A stretch of DNA of 64,000 nucleotides from Chitinophagaceae bacterium (GTDB lineage: Bacteria; Bacteroidota; Bacteroidia; Chitinophagales; Chitinophagaceae). The stretch's first letter is position 1, and each line of letters opens with the position of its first letter. The stretch spans positions 95,403 to 159,402 of the forward strand of contig CANFKC010000006.1 in the NCBI GenBank assembly GCA_947447265.1, in the 5' to 3' direction. The notes beneath the pieces were generated by a model. That model was not told the origin of the DNA, ran no database searches, and was given only the letters and a program-made list of their open reading frames with translations. Made by a program: the position numbers and the translations under genes. Below, piece after piece: positions 46,063-55,268 of this stretch.

Positions 46063-47264
46063 GCGCCGCTATGCAGAAGCAGATACTCAAAAAACTGCTG
46101 CTACGAACACAGCAGCGGTCACGGTTATGGGCAGCATTGGCTGCACTTTTTACTGGCACACTGTTGTTACTCTTTGCGGTAATGATCTGGTGGAACTTTC
46201 ATGAACTGCTCTATGGCCGTACACAAGAGGATAAGCTCGGCAGCACATTTCTGGTCATCGGTAAAAAGGTAACGAATGAAAATATGGGTAAGCCGCGCGC
46301 CACCGTTTTCACAGATGTTGATATTGATTCACTAAAGCATGTGCCGCAGGTTGAAGATGTAGGTGCCATAACTTCTAATCATTTTCCGGTTTATGCTATG
46401 ATGGGCGGTAACCTTGCTTTTTCAACCGAAATGGCGCTGGAAAGTGTGCCGGATAGTTTTATTGATAAAATGCCTGACGGCTGGGCATGGCAGCCGGGCA
46501 GCCGGTACCTGCCGATTATTATCTCTAACCAGTTCTTAGATGTTTATAACTACGTATTTGCGCCCAGCCAGGGGCTTCCGCAATTGTCACAGTCTTCAAT
46601 TAAGCTGATTGGTATCACTATGAAGGCCGGTACAGCCGAACATGGTGAAACCTTTGTAGGCCATGTTGTAGGCTTCTCTGATCGTATCAATTCAGTAATG
46701 GTGCCACAATCTTTTATCGAGTATGGAAATGGATTGTATGGTAAGCCCAATAACGTTTTTGCCCCGTCGCGTCTAATAATCCGGGCTAAGGACCCGTCTG
46801 ATAAAAAGTTTACCGACTACCTGGAATCGCATAATTACAATACCAATTCGCAGAATTTGAGGTGGAGTAAAATAAGGGCAATTGTGGAAGTGGTAAGCAG
46901 TGCTACCGGTGTGCTGGCTTTATTGCTAATGGGTATTGGTACACTCGTTTTTATACTTTTTATTGAACTTACTATCGCCAGAGCGCAACAATCTCTTACG
47001 TTGCTAATCCAGCTCGGCTATAGCCCCAAAGTTCTTTCCGGCTTCATGGTTGCGCAATTTTTACCAAAGGTTTTAGTAACCATAGTGTTGGCATTGCTTG
47101 TTGCGGTAACGGCGCAATTTGTAGGGTCAAACATTATCAATGGGCAGGGCTTAACCGTCAGTGCGCTGCCTGGTTGGCCAGTCTGGGCGGCAGGCTGTAT
47201 CAGTACGGCAATACTTCTGGTGCTTATTGTCAGGGCAATAAATCGGGCGGTAAGCAGGGTATAA
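46059..47264 (+). CDS. FtsX-like ABC permease
   Basis: The 401-residue protein starts either at GTG 46059, four bases inside the ATPase gene, or at ATG 46071; the first keeps the classic overlap of a coupled pair. One membrane helix lies near the N-terminus (about residues 23-47). A large periplasmic domain follows (about 50-270). Three C-terminal helices (about 283-303, 330-355 and 375-395) complete the topology of half of an FtsX/MacB/LolC-type permease. With the ATPase it forms a simple mechanotransmission-type exporter. The periplasmic domain has no recognised motif. No substrate-binding or membrane-fusion gene lies next to it. Confidence 0.87.
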   Translation: MSAAMQKQILKKLLLRTQQRSRLWAALAALFTGTLLLLFAVMIWWNFHELLYGRTQEDKLGSTFLVIGKKVTNENMGKPRATVFTDVDIDSLKHVPQVEDVGAITSNHFPVYAMMGGNLAFSTEMALESVPDSFIDKMPDGWAWQPGSRYLPIIISNQFLDVYNYVFAPSQGLPQLSQSSIKLIGITMKAGTAEHGETFVGHVVGFSDRINSVMVPQSFIEYGNGLYGKPNNVFAPSRLIIRAKDPSDKKFTDYLESHNYNTNSQNLRWSKIRAIVEVVSSATGVLALLLMGIGTLVFILFIELTIARAQQSLTLLIQLGYSPKVLSGFMVAQFLPKVLVTIVLALLVAVTAQFVGSNIINGQGLTVSALPGWPVWAAGCISTAILLVLIVRAINRAVSRV

Positions 47265-47267
47265 GCA

Positions 47268-48089
47268 CTATTTCAATGTGGCATCCCAACCATTGTAAAG
47301 GCCGTTGTGTTTTTTAACTTCCTGCTTTATTTCAGCAGTCATAATAGTTATGCTATCAGCTTTTACACTACCAAAGTGCGAAAAAAGCTGGCAAATAGGA
47401 TAATCGCTTTTTTTAAGAATAGGGGATTTTTGAAGTGTATAGCCCTTTTGTGAAAGGTAGTTGGCAAAGGCGGCCCTTGCGGTATCAGTTTTAAAACAAG
47501 TAGCAAATTTAATGTCCCGCATTTTGGTAAGGCTATCACCGTTCTGTAAAAGTTGCATAATTACCTTGTTATTTTCCATTAGGTTTAGTGCTTCTTCCGA
47601 TGGATAAAGGAAGGTTAAATAGTTAAGCCACTGCGGGTCGTGCTTAATGTTAATTACGAATTTATAGTCTTTAAAGTTGCGGTTGTAGACTCTTAAAATG
47701 GCATTCCTTACACCAGTTGTATCTTTTACATAGTAGTAGTTGAGTCGTTCGTTGTTATATGTAAATGTTCCTGCAAGCACTCTGGCAGTAACGCCGGTAA
47801 TAAAGTTGGTGGTTACATCCAGTATTTGTTCCAGGTCTTTTATCTCCATTTTGTTGGGCATCCCCTTCTCATTGAGTGTTTGTGTCTGTGGGCCTGTAAT
47901 TACAACAAAAGGGTAGCGCTTATCGGGCGCTGTAGCGTACAGGCCCAGATCTACGAGTACGGATGCCGGTTTACCGGAAACGGTAGCGAGGTAGGAATCC
48001 CAGTTTTCAGTTTGCGCTGACAACCTGAACACGCTGGAAAGCAACACAACCAGGCAGGTGAATATATACTTGTTTGTAAAATGAGACAT
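47268..48089 (-). CDS. Exported DUF695 plus RraB-like protein
   Basis: Starting at the ATG at 48089, the 273-residue protein has the signal peptide MSHFTNKYIFTCLVVLLSSV, ending SAQ. The first half (about 25-140) matches DUF695 (WDSYLATVSGKPASVLVDLG; RYPFVVITG). The second half (about 180-273) resembles the RraB/DUF1260 fold (RDIKFATCFKTDTARAAFA; a C-terminal GLYNGWDATL). RraB in enterobacteria binds RNase E in the cytosol, but a leader peptide makes that role unlikely here. An alternative ATG at 48125 would add 12 residues before the leader; both ATGs lie in the arms of a perfect hairpin. It faces the ABC permease gene, three bases away. Confidence 0.82.
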   Translation of the reverse strand: MSHFTNKYIFTCLVVLLSSVFRLSAQTENWDSYLATVSGKPASVLVDLGLYATAPDKRYPFVVITGPQTQTLNEKGMPNKMEIKDLEQILDVTTNFITGVTARVLAGTFTYNNERLNYYYVKDTTGVRNAILRVYNRNFKDYKFVINIKHDPQWLNYLTFLYPSEEALNLMENNKVIMQLLQNGDSLTKMRDIKFATCFKTDTARAAFANYLSQKGYTLQKSPILKKSDYPICQLFSHFGSVKADSITIMTAEIKQEVKKHNGLYNGWDATLK

Positions 48090-48127
48090 GGGCTGCAAAC
48101 ATACGTCAGAATGTTTGCAGCCCATGT
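48086..48127 (-). promoter_or_regulatory. Perfect 17-base inverted repeat over the start codons of the DUF695 gene
   Basis: ACATGGGCTGCAAACAT (48086-48102) pairs with ATGTTTGCAGCCCATGT (48111-48127) around an 8-base loop. Both candidate start codons of the minus-strand gene lie in the arms. The sequence after the hairpin is not T-rich, so it is a poor terminator. Protein binding to DNA or start-codon occlusion in RNA are the options. Confidence 0.7.
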
Positions 48128-48164
48128 GTGAGCTAAATATATTAACTAAATTGAAACACCATTA

Positions 48165-50414
48165 CTAGCGGATCAGCGTAATGCTGCCATTGTTGTATAC
48201 TGGTTTATCGTGCACGCCTATGAAGAATTGCAGCGAGTACATATACACACCAAGGTCTGCCGGCTGCCCTTTATAGTTACCATCCCATCCTTTACCCGGA
48301 ACGTCAGATGTAAATACCAATTCACCCCAGCGGTTGTAGATATTAAATTGGTATCCCGATACTGTGCAGCCTGGTTGAATTCTTGGTTTTGCAATATCGT
48401 TCAGTCCATCACCATTAGGTGTAAAACCTGTTGGCATGTCGTACCAGCAATTGCAATATCCGGTAACCACATGCACGGTGTCTAATATCTGGCACTCGCC
48501 CATGCTAACATATACCCAATAAGTACCGCTATCTCTTACAGTTTTTACAGGATTGGTTGTTCCATCGTTCCACAACACGGTGCCGCTAGGCGGAGGCGTG
48601 CAAACGAGGTCAATAGCAAACGGCTCGCCTTTGCAAATAAAGGTGTCGCGTATATTCTGATGATAGTGGAAAAAATGTACGTTAATAGTGTCGCTGGCAA
48701 CGCAGCTGCCCTTGGTTACAGTAACGCCATAATCGCCTGTCCGGGATGCGGAATAACTGCTGCCGGTTGAGCCATCAAACCACCTGTAGGAAACATCGGA
48801 GCCTTTCACGGGTACATCTATATTGAAATTGCTGCAAACCGTAACATCGGGTCCGAGGGTGAAACTCAAAGAGCGAAGCGCTACATTGAAAGTATCAATA
48901 TGTTCTTTACAATAGGAGTCATATTTTACATAAAAGGCGCCAGGCGCATTTACGTGCAGGCTGAGATTGGTAGACCCATCCTGCCAGATATAGTTAGCAT
49001 AGCCAGACGGAGCGGTCAGGTCAATACCGGCTGAATTCGCGCAAAGAAAGGTATCCGATGCATTGGTAATGGTCGTGAATATATCTCCTTTTACATGAAT
49101 GGTATCGATATTGATCTTGCAATTGTTGCTGATTACCTCCCAGTATGTGCCTAGTGCAGTCGCATTGATACTGCTGGTTGAGGCGCCATTACTCCAAAAA
49201 TAACTGGAACCCGAGGTGTCGGAATTAATAATGATGCCGGTAGGGTAGAGGCATACCACAGTATCTTTTGATTTAATGGTTGTGTCACCGCCTCCGGGAT
49301 ATTCATAATACTGGCTGCCCATGCCGAATATGGCATAACTAGAGCCCGCAAGCGTTACGGCGGAAGGCGTATAGGTACAACCGGTACCTGCAACATCAGG
49401 ATTAGCAATGCAATCTAATTGTGTAGATGAATAGCTTGGGTTAGCCCAGATTTTACCGTCAGGCCCGAGACGCAGATCCGATACTTCACCACCGGAAATT
49501 ACGGTTGTTCTTGTTGCCCTTACTGCCGCAGCAGTAGTGCCGGTTATGTCGTATTGATCTACAGAGGTTGACCATTCTTCTGCATATAATTTGGTGCTGT
49601 TAGGTGAAAACTCAGCCCCATATTGCATGGTAGTTGAATCCAGCACTTTACAGTTGGAAACAACACCGGTAGTCGCATTAAAATCAAATAATTCGGTGCC
49701 GGAAGCAGCATAATAGCTTTGTGCAACAAGGTGTTTGCGGTCAGGCGATACTTTCATTACCCCAATCAGGTAGGCGTCAGTAGCTGTAAATGTACCAACT
49801 GTTGAAACCACAGGCGGAGCAATACCCGCAGCAGTGATGTTGTAAGCAAGAAACTTAATCGAATCCGTCCTATGCACTATCAGCCACAAATTATTACAAT
49901 TGTCGCCCTGGCATAATGTCATTTTCTCAGCAAGCTTATTGGTAATAGGTGTGCCGAGCGTTGATGAAATCACATCGCCAAGTCCACCATTCAAAGTCAT
50001 ATCTACTATACAATAAGCCAGGTGGCAATAGCTGGTAGTCGCAAATTGTTCTTCAAGCGAAAACAAATAATATTGGTTAGGGTTTCCGGCTACCGGCGCG
50101 ATGGCTGCGCCCTGTGAACAACTCGATGTCGTGAATGACACAATGGCGCTTCCTGATGGCATTATAGCGCCTGTTCTATCCCATACTTTAGTGCCCTCAG
50201 TGTAAAACAACATATTACCTGCCGCATCGGCAACTGCCGCGCACCCTTCATTTGTAAGGATGCTTGTCGTTATTCCGGTAGCGGTTCCTGAAACAAAGTC
50301 AAGACCTGAATTGGAACCAAATGCCCATTTTTTATTCTGGGGAATATTATATTGCCCCAGGGCTGTGAAACCTAAAGCTATAAAAGCAACTAATAAGAAA
50401 ATTCTATTTTTCAT
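48165..50414 (-). CDS. T9SS type B cargo with propeller and Ig-like units (copy 1)
   Basis: The 749-residue protein starts MKNRIFLLVAFIALGFTALG, a signal peptide. Residues about 25-390 form a beta-propeller-like region (LLFYTEGTKVWDRTGAIMPS; QYYLFSLEEQ; KISPDRKH-type strands). Four short Ig-like units with a W-x-D/N-G-x-x motif follow (about 400-650: FWSNGAST, IWQDGSTN, RWFDGSTG, LWNDGTTN). The last 90 residues are the gliding-motility-associated C-terminal domain: PTGFTPNGDGLNDIAKPRIQ, IYNRWGELVF and GWDGNYKGQPADLGVYMYSL. This is the T9SS type B sorting signal. A near-copy lies upstream at 50652. The ligand is unknown. Confidence 0.92.
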   Translation of the reverse strand: MKNRIFLLVAFIALGFTALGQYNIPQNKKWAFGSNSGLDFVSGTATGITTSILTNEGCAAVADAAGNMLFYTEGTKVWDRTGAIMPSGSAIVSFTTSSCSQGAAIAPVAGNPNQYYLFSLEEQFATTSYCHLAYCIVDMTLNGGLGDVISSTLGTPITNKLAEKMTLCQGDNCNNLWLIVHRTDSIKFLAYNITAAGIAPPVVSTVGTFTATDAYLIGVMKVSPDRKHLVAQSYYAASGTELFDFNATTGVVSNCKVLDSTTMQYGAEFSPNSTKLYAEEWSTSVDQYDITGTTAAAVRATRTTVISGGEVSDLRLGPDGKIWANPSYSSTQLDCIANPDVAGTGCTYTPSAVTLAGSSYAIFGMGSQYYEYPGGGDTTIKSKDTVVCLYPTGIIINSDTSGSSYFWSNGASTSSINATALGTYWEVISNNCKINIDTIHVKGDIFTTITNASDTFLCANSAGIDLTAPSGYANYIWQDGSTNLSLHVNAPGAFYVKYDSYCKEHIDTFNVALRSLSFTLGPDVTVCSNFNIDVPVKGSDVSYRWFDGSTGSSYSASRTGDYGVTVTKGSCVASDTINVHFFHYHQNIRDTFICKGEPFAIDLVCTPPPSGTVLWNDGTTNPVKTVRDSGTYWVYVSMGECQILDTVHVVTGYCNCWYDMPTGFTPNGDGLNDIAKPRIQPGCTVSGYQFNIYNRWGELVFTSDVPGKGWDGNYKGQPADLGVYMYSLQFFIGVHDKPVYNNGSITLIR

Positions 50415-50651
50415 ACTTACGAGGTTAATGGGATGAACACTCTACGCAAACTTAACAAAAAAATTATATTAGGTTTACTATATTCGTAAAATATTCAAAG
50501 AAAAGATTACCGTGATGGTGTCTGTAACAACTGACGGTTAATCATTAGCATATTTCGCCGTATATCCTTTCATCGTGCTGAAATGATTCAGAAAACTTTT
50601 CCAAAGCGGTATTAACGCCCAAAACCAGCGCTCGTATTGCTCTTTCCTGCC

Positions 50652-52904
50652 TTAGCGGATCAAAGTGATACTTCCACTTTCTGAAGCCGTCTTATCATAT
50701 ACGCCTTTAAACAGCGTTAGAGAGTACATGTAAACACCAAGGTCTGCAGGTTGGCCTTTGTACATGCCATCCCAACCCCAACCTGGTACATCTGACGTGA
50801 ACACTAATTCACCCCAACGGTCATAAACGCTGAACTGGTAGCTTGAAATAGTGCAGCCAGGCTGAATTTTAGGGCAGACAATATCGTTAAGTCCGTCGCC
50901 GTTAGGGGTAAAGGCGCTCGGTACATTATGCCAGCAATTGCAATGCCCGGTTACTATACGCACAGTATCCAATATCTGGCAATCGCCCTTACTTACATAA
51001 ACCCAATAGGTTCCACTGTCTTTTACAGTTTTTACCGGGTTCGTGCTACCATCATTCCACAGAACGTTTACACCCGGGCTGCGTATACAATTAAGATCAA
51101 TAGAGAATTCAGTTTCCTTGCAAATGAATGTATCAGGGATATTCTGGCTCAGTCGGTCAAAGGTAACATGTATAGTATCTTTCGCTTCGCAGCTACCCTT
51201 GGTTATGGTAAGCGAATAATCACCTGTTCTTGATGCTGAATAGGAATTGCCGATAGAACCGTCAAACCATTTGTAGGCAAGGTCACTACCGCTCAACGGC
51301 GCTATTATCTCATAATTACTGCACACACTAACGTCAGCACCCAGAGAAAAACTCAAAGATTGCAGACCTACATGAAAGGTGTCAATATGCTGTTTGCAAT
51401 AAGAATCGTAGGAAACATAGTAAGTGCCGGGGGTATTTACATGCGACGTCATGTTAGTGGTGCCGTCTTGCCACATATAGTTAGTGTAGCCGGATACAGC
51501 ATTAAGGTCAATACCTGCAGAATTCGCACAAAGGGAAGTATCATAGGCATTCGATTCGATTGAAAATACCGTGCCGGTAACATGGAACGTATCAATATTT
51601 ACCCGGCAATTATTATTGATAATAACCCAGTAATCGCCAAGAGAAGTTGCAGTTATAGAGCTTGTTGTTGCCCCTATGTTCCAGTAATATATGGAGCCCG
51701 TTGTATCTGCTGTAATGGTTACACCTGTTGGATGCAGGCACACATTCATGTTAATTGTTTTAATTGAGGTATCACCACCGCCAGAAACTTTTACGTAGAT
51801 ATTTGGCAGTCCAAGCGTTACTGAAGAGCCACCAGCGAGTGTAACAGCTGATGTTGAATATCCGCAGCCTGTCCCAGCTACATTTGGATTTGGAATAGCG
51901 TCTAAAAATGTTGCTCCGGCATTTGCGCGGATATACAATTTGCCGTCAGGACCGAGTTTAATATCAGAATAGGTTGAAGTAGAAATAATAGTTGTGCGGG
52001 TTGCCATAATTGCGGCAGCAGTTCCGCCGGTAATGTCATATTGATCAACCTGTCCGCCCCATTCCTGGCAATAAACTCTTGAACTGTTTGGCGAAAAATC
52101 TGCCCCATATTGCGGAGAACCCGTCATCAGTACGCGGCAATTAGATACGTTACCGGTATTGGCATCAAAATCATATAACTCAGTACCTTGTGCGCCTCCG
52201 GTAGGGTATACCTGCGAGATAATATGCTGCCTGTCTGGTGAAATTTTCAAAACACCGATAGTGTAGGAATCTGTTCCGGTAAAAGTACCTATGTTAGTTG
52301 AAACCGGGGCGGCAATGCCTCCACCGGAAATACTGTACGCCAAAAATACAGTGGAATCCTTACGGTGCGTTACCAACCATAGGTTACATGCATTTCCTGA
52401 TACCAGCATCATTTTTTCAGCAAGTTGGTTAGTAACTACGGTACCAATACTGCTGGCTACTACATCGCCCAGGCCACCATTAAGTGTCATATCTACCTTA
52501 CAATAGTCCATGCGGCAATAAGTACTGCTTCCTGCATAATCTTCAAGTGAAAACACATAATATTGGTTGGGGTTCGATGCTACGGGTGCTATTAATGAGC
52601 CTTGTGTGCTACTTGATGTGAAAAACGAAACGATACTACTGCCCGACGGCATTACTGCTCCGGTGCGGTCCCATACTTTTGTGCCTTCTGTGTAAAATAG
52701 AAGATTACCGGTGGCGTCGCAAACCATGGCACAGCCTTCGCCTGAAGTCATACTTGTGGTTATGGCTACAGGGCTACCTGAACTGAAATCTAAACCAGCG
52801 CCGGAACCAAACGCCCACTTCATGTTTTCCTGTGTATTGTATTGCGCGAAGCCATTAAGTGATAGGGTGGCTAAAAAGATAAGTAGTAATACTTTTGTTT
52901 TCAT
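50652..52904 (-). CDS. T9SS type B cargo with propeller and Ig-like units (copy 2)
   Basis: The 750-residue protein shares its layout with the gene at 48165: signal peptide (KTKVLLLIFLATLSLNGFA), propeller region, four W-x-D/N-G-x-x units (FNH-like strands YWNIGATT, MWQDGTTN, KWFDGSIG, LWNDGSTN) and a type B sorting domain (PSAFTPNGDGLNDIVCPKIQ; GWDGMYKGQPADLGVYMYSL). The two are alike throughout, so they stem from tandem duplication. A 237-base gap separates them, with no terminator seen, so a common transcript is possible. Its upstream region (52905-53295) is A+T-rich. Function is inferred only from the sorting domain: exported, probably surface-attached. Confidence 0.92.
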   Translation of the reverse strand: MKTKVLLLIFLATLSLNGFAQYNTQENMKWAFGSGAGLDFSSGSPVAITTSMTSGEGCAMVCDATGNLLFYTEGTKVWDRTGAVMPSGSSIVSFFTSSSTQGSLIAPVASNPNQYYVFSLEDYAGSSTYCRMDYCKVDMTLNGGLGDVVASSIGTVVTNQLAEKMMLVSGNACNLWLVTHRKDSTVFLAYSISGGGIAAPVSTNIGTFTGTDSYTIGVLKISPDRQHIISQVYPTGGAQGTELYDFDANTGNVSNCRVLMTGSPQYGADFSPNSSRVYCQEWGGQVDQYDITGGTAAAIMATRTTIISTSTYSDIKLGPDGKLYIRANAGATFLDAIPNPNVAGTGCGYSTSAVTLAGGSSVTLGLPNIYVKVSGGGDTSIKTINMNVCLHPTGVTITADTTGSIYYWNIGATTSSITATSLGDYWVIINNNCRVNIDTFHVTGTVFSIESNAYDTSLCANSAGIDLNAVSGYTNYMWQDGTTNMTSHVNTPGTYYVSYDSYCKQHIDTFHVGLQSLSFSLGADVSVCSNYEIIAPLSGSDLAYKWFDGSIGNSYSASRTGDYSLTITKGSCEAKDTIHVTFDRLSQNIPDTFICKETEFSIDLNCIRSPGVNVLWNDGSTNPVKTVKDSGTYWVYVSKGDCQILDTVRIVTGHCNCWHNVPSAFTPNGDGLNDIVCPKIQPGCTISSYQFSVYDRWGELVFTSDVPGWGWDGMYKGQPADLGVYMYSLTLFKGVYDKTASESGSITLIR

Positions 52905-53295
52905 ATTGTTACTTTAATGGAATGTAAGGTTTCACTTTAGCTACAAACATAGTCAAAAAACGTCACCGTTTTCTATGATTTTGCAGGTATTTTTTAAATA
53001 AAATAAAAAATGTATGTAAAAGAAATAATATTTTAATAGTCTTCTGTGTGTTCTGTTTTTAACCCTCTGTGCTACAGCAATTTAGTATTGTGATATTAAA
53101 TTGATTTGCCGAAAGGAAAGTTCGGGTGGGTATAAGCGCACTTAGCCAAGCCATTTGTGCCGTCCGTACTTGTTTAATAGACGCAAAAAAGGCGCAAAAT
53201 GGTTGGGTGAATTAATATTTTGTAGTGTTTGCCATTAAATTTGCAAAATTAGAACGCATTGTTTTACTTTTACTCCACAAAAAAATCACAGTTTT
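52905..53295. other. Divergent promoter region, no gene
   Basis: This A+T-rich gap of 391 bases separates the minus-strand type B gene from the plus-strand KKDGTPDMR protein. A possible promoter for the latter is TTG at 53241-53243 and TACTTTTA at 53265-53272 (21-base spacing). No RNA or open frame is supported. Confidence 0.5.
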
Positions 53296-53628
53296 ATGAA
53301 GAAAATCGTTTATTTATTGATGGCGTTTATTTTTGTAAGCGGAAGTTCATTCGCACAGAATAAAGCAGGTAAAGCAGTTAAAGATCCGGCAGCGAAATCT
53401 GCTCCGGCACTAAAAGCAGAGCCAAAGCCAAAAACAGAAGCTAAGCCAAAGGCAGAGCCTAAGCAGGAAGCAAAGGGTGCAACTAAATTGAAAAAAGACG
53501 GTACACCTGATATGCGCTACAAAGAAAATAAGGAAGCTGGAAAGAAAAAACCAGAAGGTCCGATGAAGAAAGATGGCACACCTGATATGCGCCATAAGGC
53601 TAATAAGGAAGCTGCCGGTAAAAAGTAA
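53296..53628 (+). CDS. Small secreted Lys/Ala/Pro-rich protein with DGTPDMR repeats
   Basis: The 110-residue protein has a signal peptide (MKKIVYLLMAFIFVSGSSFA) followed by a basic, low-complexity KPKTEAKPKAEPKQEAK-type stretch. Two copies of LKKDGTPDMRYKENKEA and MKKDGTPDMRHKANKEA follow. I recall the KKDGTPDMR motif in small Bacteroidota proteins but know no function. The charge and lack of predicted fold fit a periplasmic or secreted polymer- or nucleic-acid-binding peptide. A lipoprotein gene follows 60 bases downstream and may share its transcript. Confidence 0.8.
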   Translation: MKKIVYLLMAFIFVSGSSFAQNKAGKAVKDPAAKSAPALKAEPKPKTEAKPKAEPKQEAKGATKLKKDGTPDMRYKENKEAGKKKPEGPMKKDGTPDMRHKANKEAAGKK

Positions 53629-53688
53629 TTTTTTGCGGTAAATCTCTCTTTGGGCTTTTGGTAAAATGCCTGTAAAAACACAATCACT

Positions 53689-54240
53689 ATGCGTTCTATT
53701 TACAATATTGCTTGCCTTGCGCTGTTTTGCGCCACTATGGCCTCGTGCGGTAGTACTTCTACTGAATGGAAGGAAGTGAAGTCCGGCGAAGGAGGGTTTT
53801 CTGTAATGATGCCTCCTAATACAGTGAAGTCAGAAAAGGTTGAAGTTACTGCTTTCGGTAAACAGAAGGTACATTTCATTACCTGGAAGCCTTCTACTTT
53901 CTCGATTGATAAATTTAAGTTGTTCGAGGTAAGTTACACCACATGTCCTCCAAGCCTCGTGCGCGACTCGATGATGGTTGACTTTATGCTGGATAGTTGC
54001 ATAAGAATGCGTAAACTTGATTTTACAGAAAAGGAAGGTATTGCTGTTCAGAATATTGAATTGAATGGCTATCCGGGAAGGGCCTTCTTCTTTGATGTAC
54101 CAAATGCCAGCCAGATCGTTATTGTGAAAGAGTGCATTACTAATGGCCGCAAGTACGACCTAACTGTAATTGCGAATAAAGATCAGGGAACAAATTCTGA
54201 AATAGCAAGGTTCTTTGACTCTTTTCAGACGTTAAGGTAA
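53689..54240 (+). CDS. Lipoprotein of PsbP/DUF1795-like type
   Basis: The 183-residue protein has a lipoprotein leader (MRSIYNIACLALFCATMASC), with the lipobox Cys at residue 20. The mature part starts GSTSTEWKEVKSGEGGFSVMMP; the GGFSVMMP-type strand and a later PGRAFFFDVP fit PsbP-like/DUF1795 domains, which fold as small alpha-beta-alpha sandwiches. Such proteins are often envelope factors of unknown role. It should sit in the inner leaflet of the outer membrane or on the inner membrane. A strong bidirectional terminator follows. The family call is moderate, because strand order rather than a signature residue supports it. Confidence 0.72.
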   Translation: MRSIYNIACLALFCATMASCGSTSTEWKEVKSGEGGFSVMMPPNTVKSEKVEVTAFGKQKVHFITWKPSTFSIDKFKLFEVSYTTCPPSLVRDSMMVDFMLDSCIRMRKLDFTEKEGIAVQNIELNGYPGRAFFFDVPNASQIVIVKECITNGRKYDLTVIANKDQGTNSEIARFFDSFQTLR

Positions 54241-54268
54241 TTTGTACCAGAAATTTATACAGGAACTT

Positions 54269-54309
54269 AATAATAAAGGGCGAACCAGAAAAGTTCGCCC
54301 TTTATTATT
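54269..54309. terminator. Perfect bidirectional terminator
   Basis: AATAATAAAGGGCGAAC (54269-54285) pairs with GTTCGCCCTTTATTATT (54293-54309). Both strands end in a T-rich tract, so it serves both the lipoprotein gene and the convergent ChaN-like gene. Confidence 0.9.
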
Positions 54310-54329
54310 TTAAAGTTGATTGTAATGTA

Positions 54330-55268
54330 TTAATCCTTATAAGTGCGGGGCACTTTTGGGTCAGTAATAATAATGTAGTCGCCTTCATTTTTATAGTCGG
54401 CCCAGTTTATCTTCGGGAATGCCTCATCGCTTGCAGTAGAAATGATCAGGCATTTCACTTTTGGGCTGTACTTTTTTATCTGGGTGGCAACCGCATAGCC
54501 CTGGTCGCTATGGAATTTACCATTTACCTGCATTATTTTTTTCTTCTTATTTTCTTTATTTTCCTTCCTGTACTCTGCAATGGAGAACGCCATGGTAGCG
54601 TCCCAAAGCGACTGCGCAACTACAAGGTTAAAACCGCCCATCATAGCCATTGGCGATGCTTTTGCTTTAGCAGTGTCTGTAATAGTACCTGCGGCATGCT
54701 GCGGAAGGCCGGTAAGTTTTTCGTAATAGCCGCCTTCTGCAGTATCGTACGGAACTGGAGCGAAAAACTCTTTAGATTCGTCAGGAAGCTCAGCAAGTGC
54801 CGCCTGCCCTTTTCTGCCTGCAAGGTTAGTGTAGCGGCTCGGGGCATTGGCGCATACTACGTCCAGCTTTTTATCTTTGGCAAATTCAACCATTGGTTTG
54901 TAATCCCTGTAATTACTCCATACGCGTGCGTCTTTCAGAAAGTGCTTTTCCTTAATAAAGCCTTTCAGGTATTCATTCATTACCGGCTGCACATCGCGCT
55001 CAAACATCTCCATTGAAAGCGCCAGGTTGCTGCCAAATTTCGAATACATCATTTCAAACATGGTTTTTTCAAGGTAATGCGTAACGCTGTCATTATGTTC
55101 CTCGCCCAGAAACAGAACATCATAATTCTTCATTTCTTCGGCAATATCATTTAATGAAACCTCTTTTGCCTGCTTAACAGAATAGATCCTGTAGTTGGCA
55201 TCGCTCAGTTTATCCTGCGCTGAAAGCAATAAAGGCGAAAAAAGTAAAATAGAAAATAGTTTTTTCAT
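54330..55268 (-). CDS. ChaN family heme-binding-type protein
   Basis: The 312-residue exported protein begins MKKLFSILLFSPLLLSAQ, a signal peptide. The ChaN landmarks follow: DVLFLGEEHNDSVTHYLE (Glu and His) and LALSMEMFERDVQPVMNEYL, then VVCANAPSRYTNLAGRKG, and a C-terminal HSDQGYAVATQIKKY. ChaN-like proteins bind heme as dimers or act in iron uptake; here no iron-uptake gene is close. A central EGGYYEKLTGLPQ-type region is specific to this subgroup. No lipobox is seen, so the protein is soluble in the periplasm or secreted. A diverged double repeat lies about 340 bases upstream of the start. Confidence 0.85.
   Translation of the reverse strand: MKKLFSILLFSPLLLSAQDKLSDANYRIYSVKQAKEVSLNDIAEEMKNYDVLFLGEEHNDSVTHYLEKTMFEMMYSKFGSNLALSMEMFERDVQPVMNEYLKGFIKEKHFLKDARVWSNYRDYKPMVEFAKDKKLDVVCANAPSRYTNLAGRKGQAALAELPDESKEFFAPVPYDTAEGGYYEKLTGLPQHAAGTITDTAKAKASPMAMMGGFNLVVAQSLWDATMAFSIAEYRKENKENKKKKIMQVNGKFHSDQGYAVATQIKKYSPKVKCLIISTASDEAFPKINWADYKNEGDYIIITDPKVPRTYKD

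Noticed and set aside
48086..48127. Rho-independent terminator of the type B gene at 48165
   Set aside because: The hairpin is strong, but the bases after it on the minus strand are not a T-run, and the hairpin holds the next gene's start codons.
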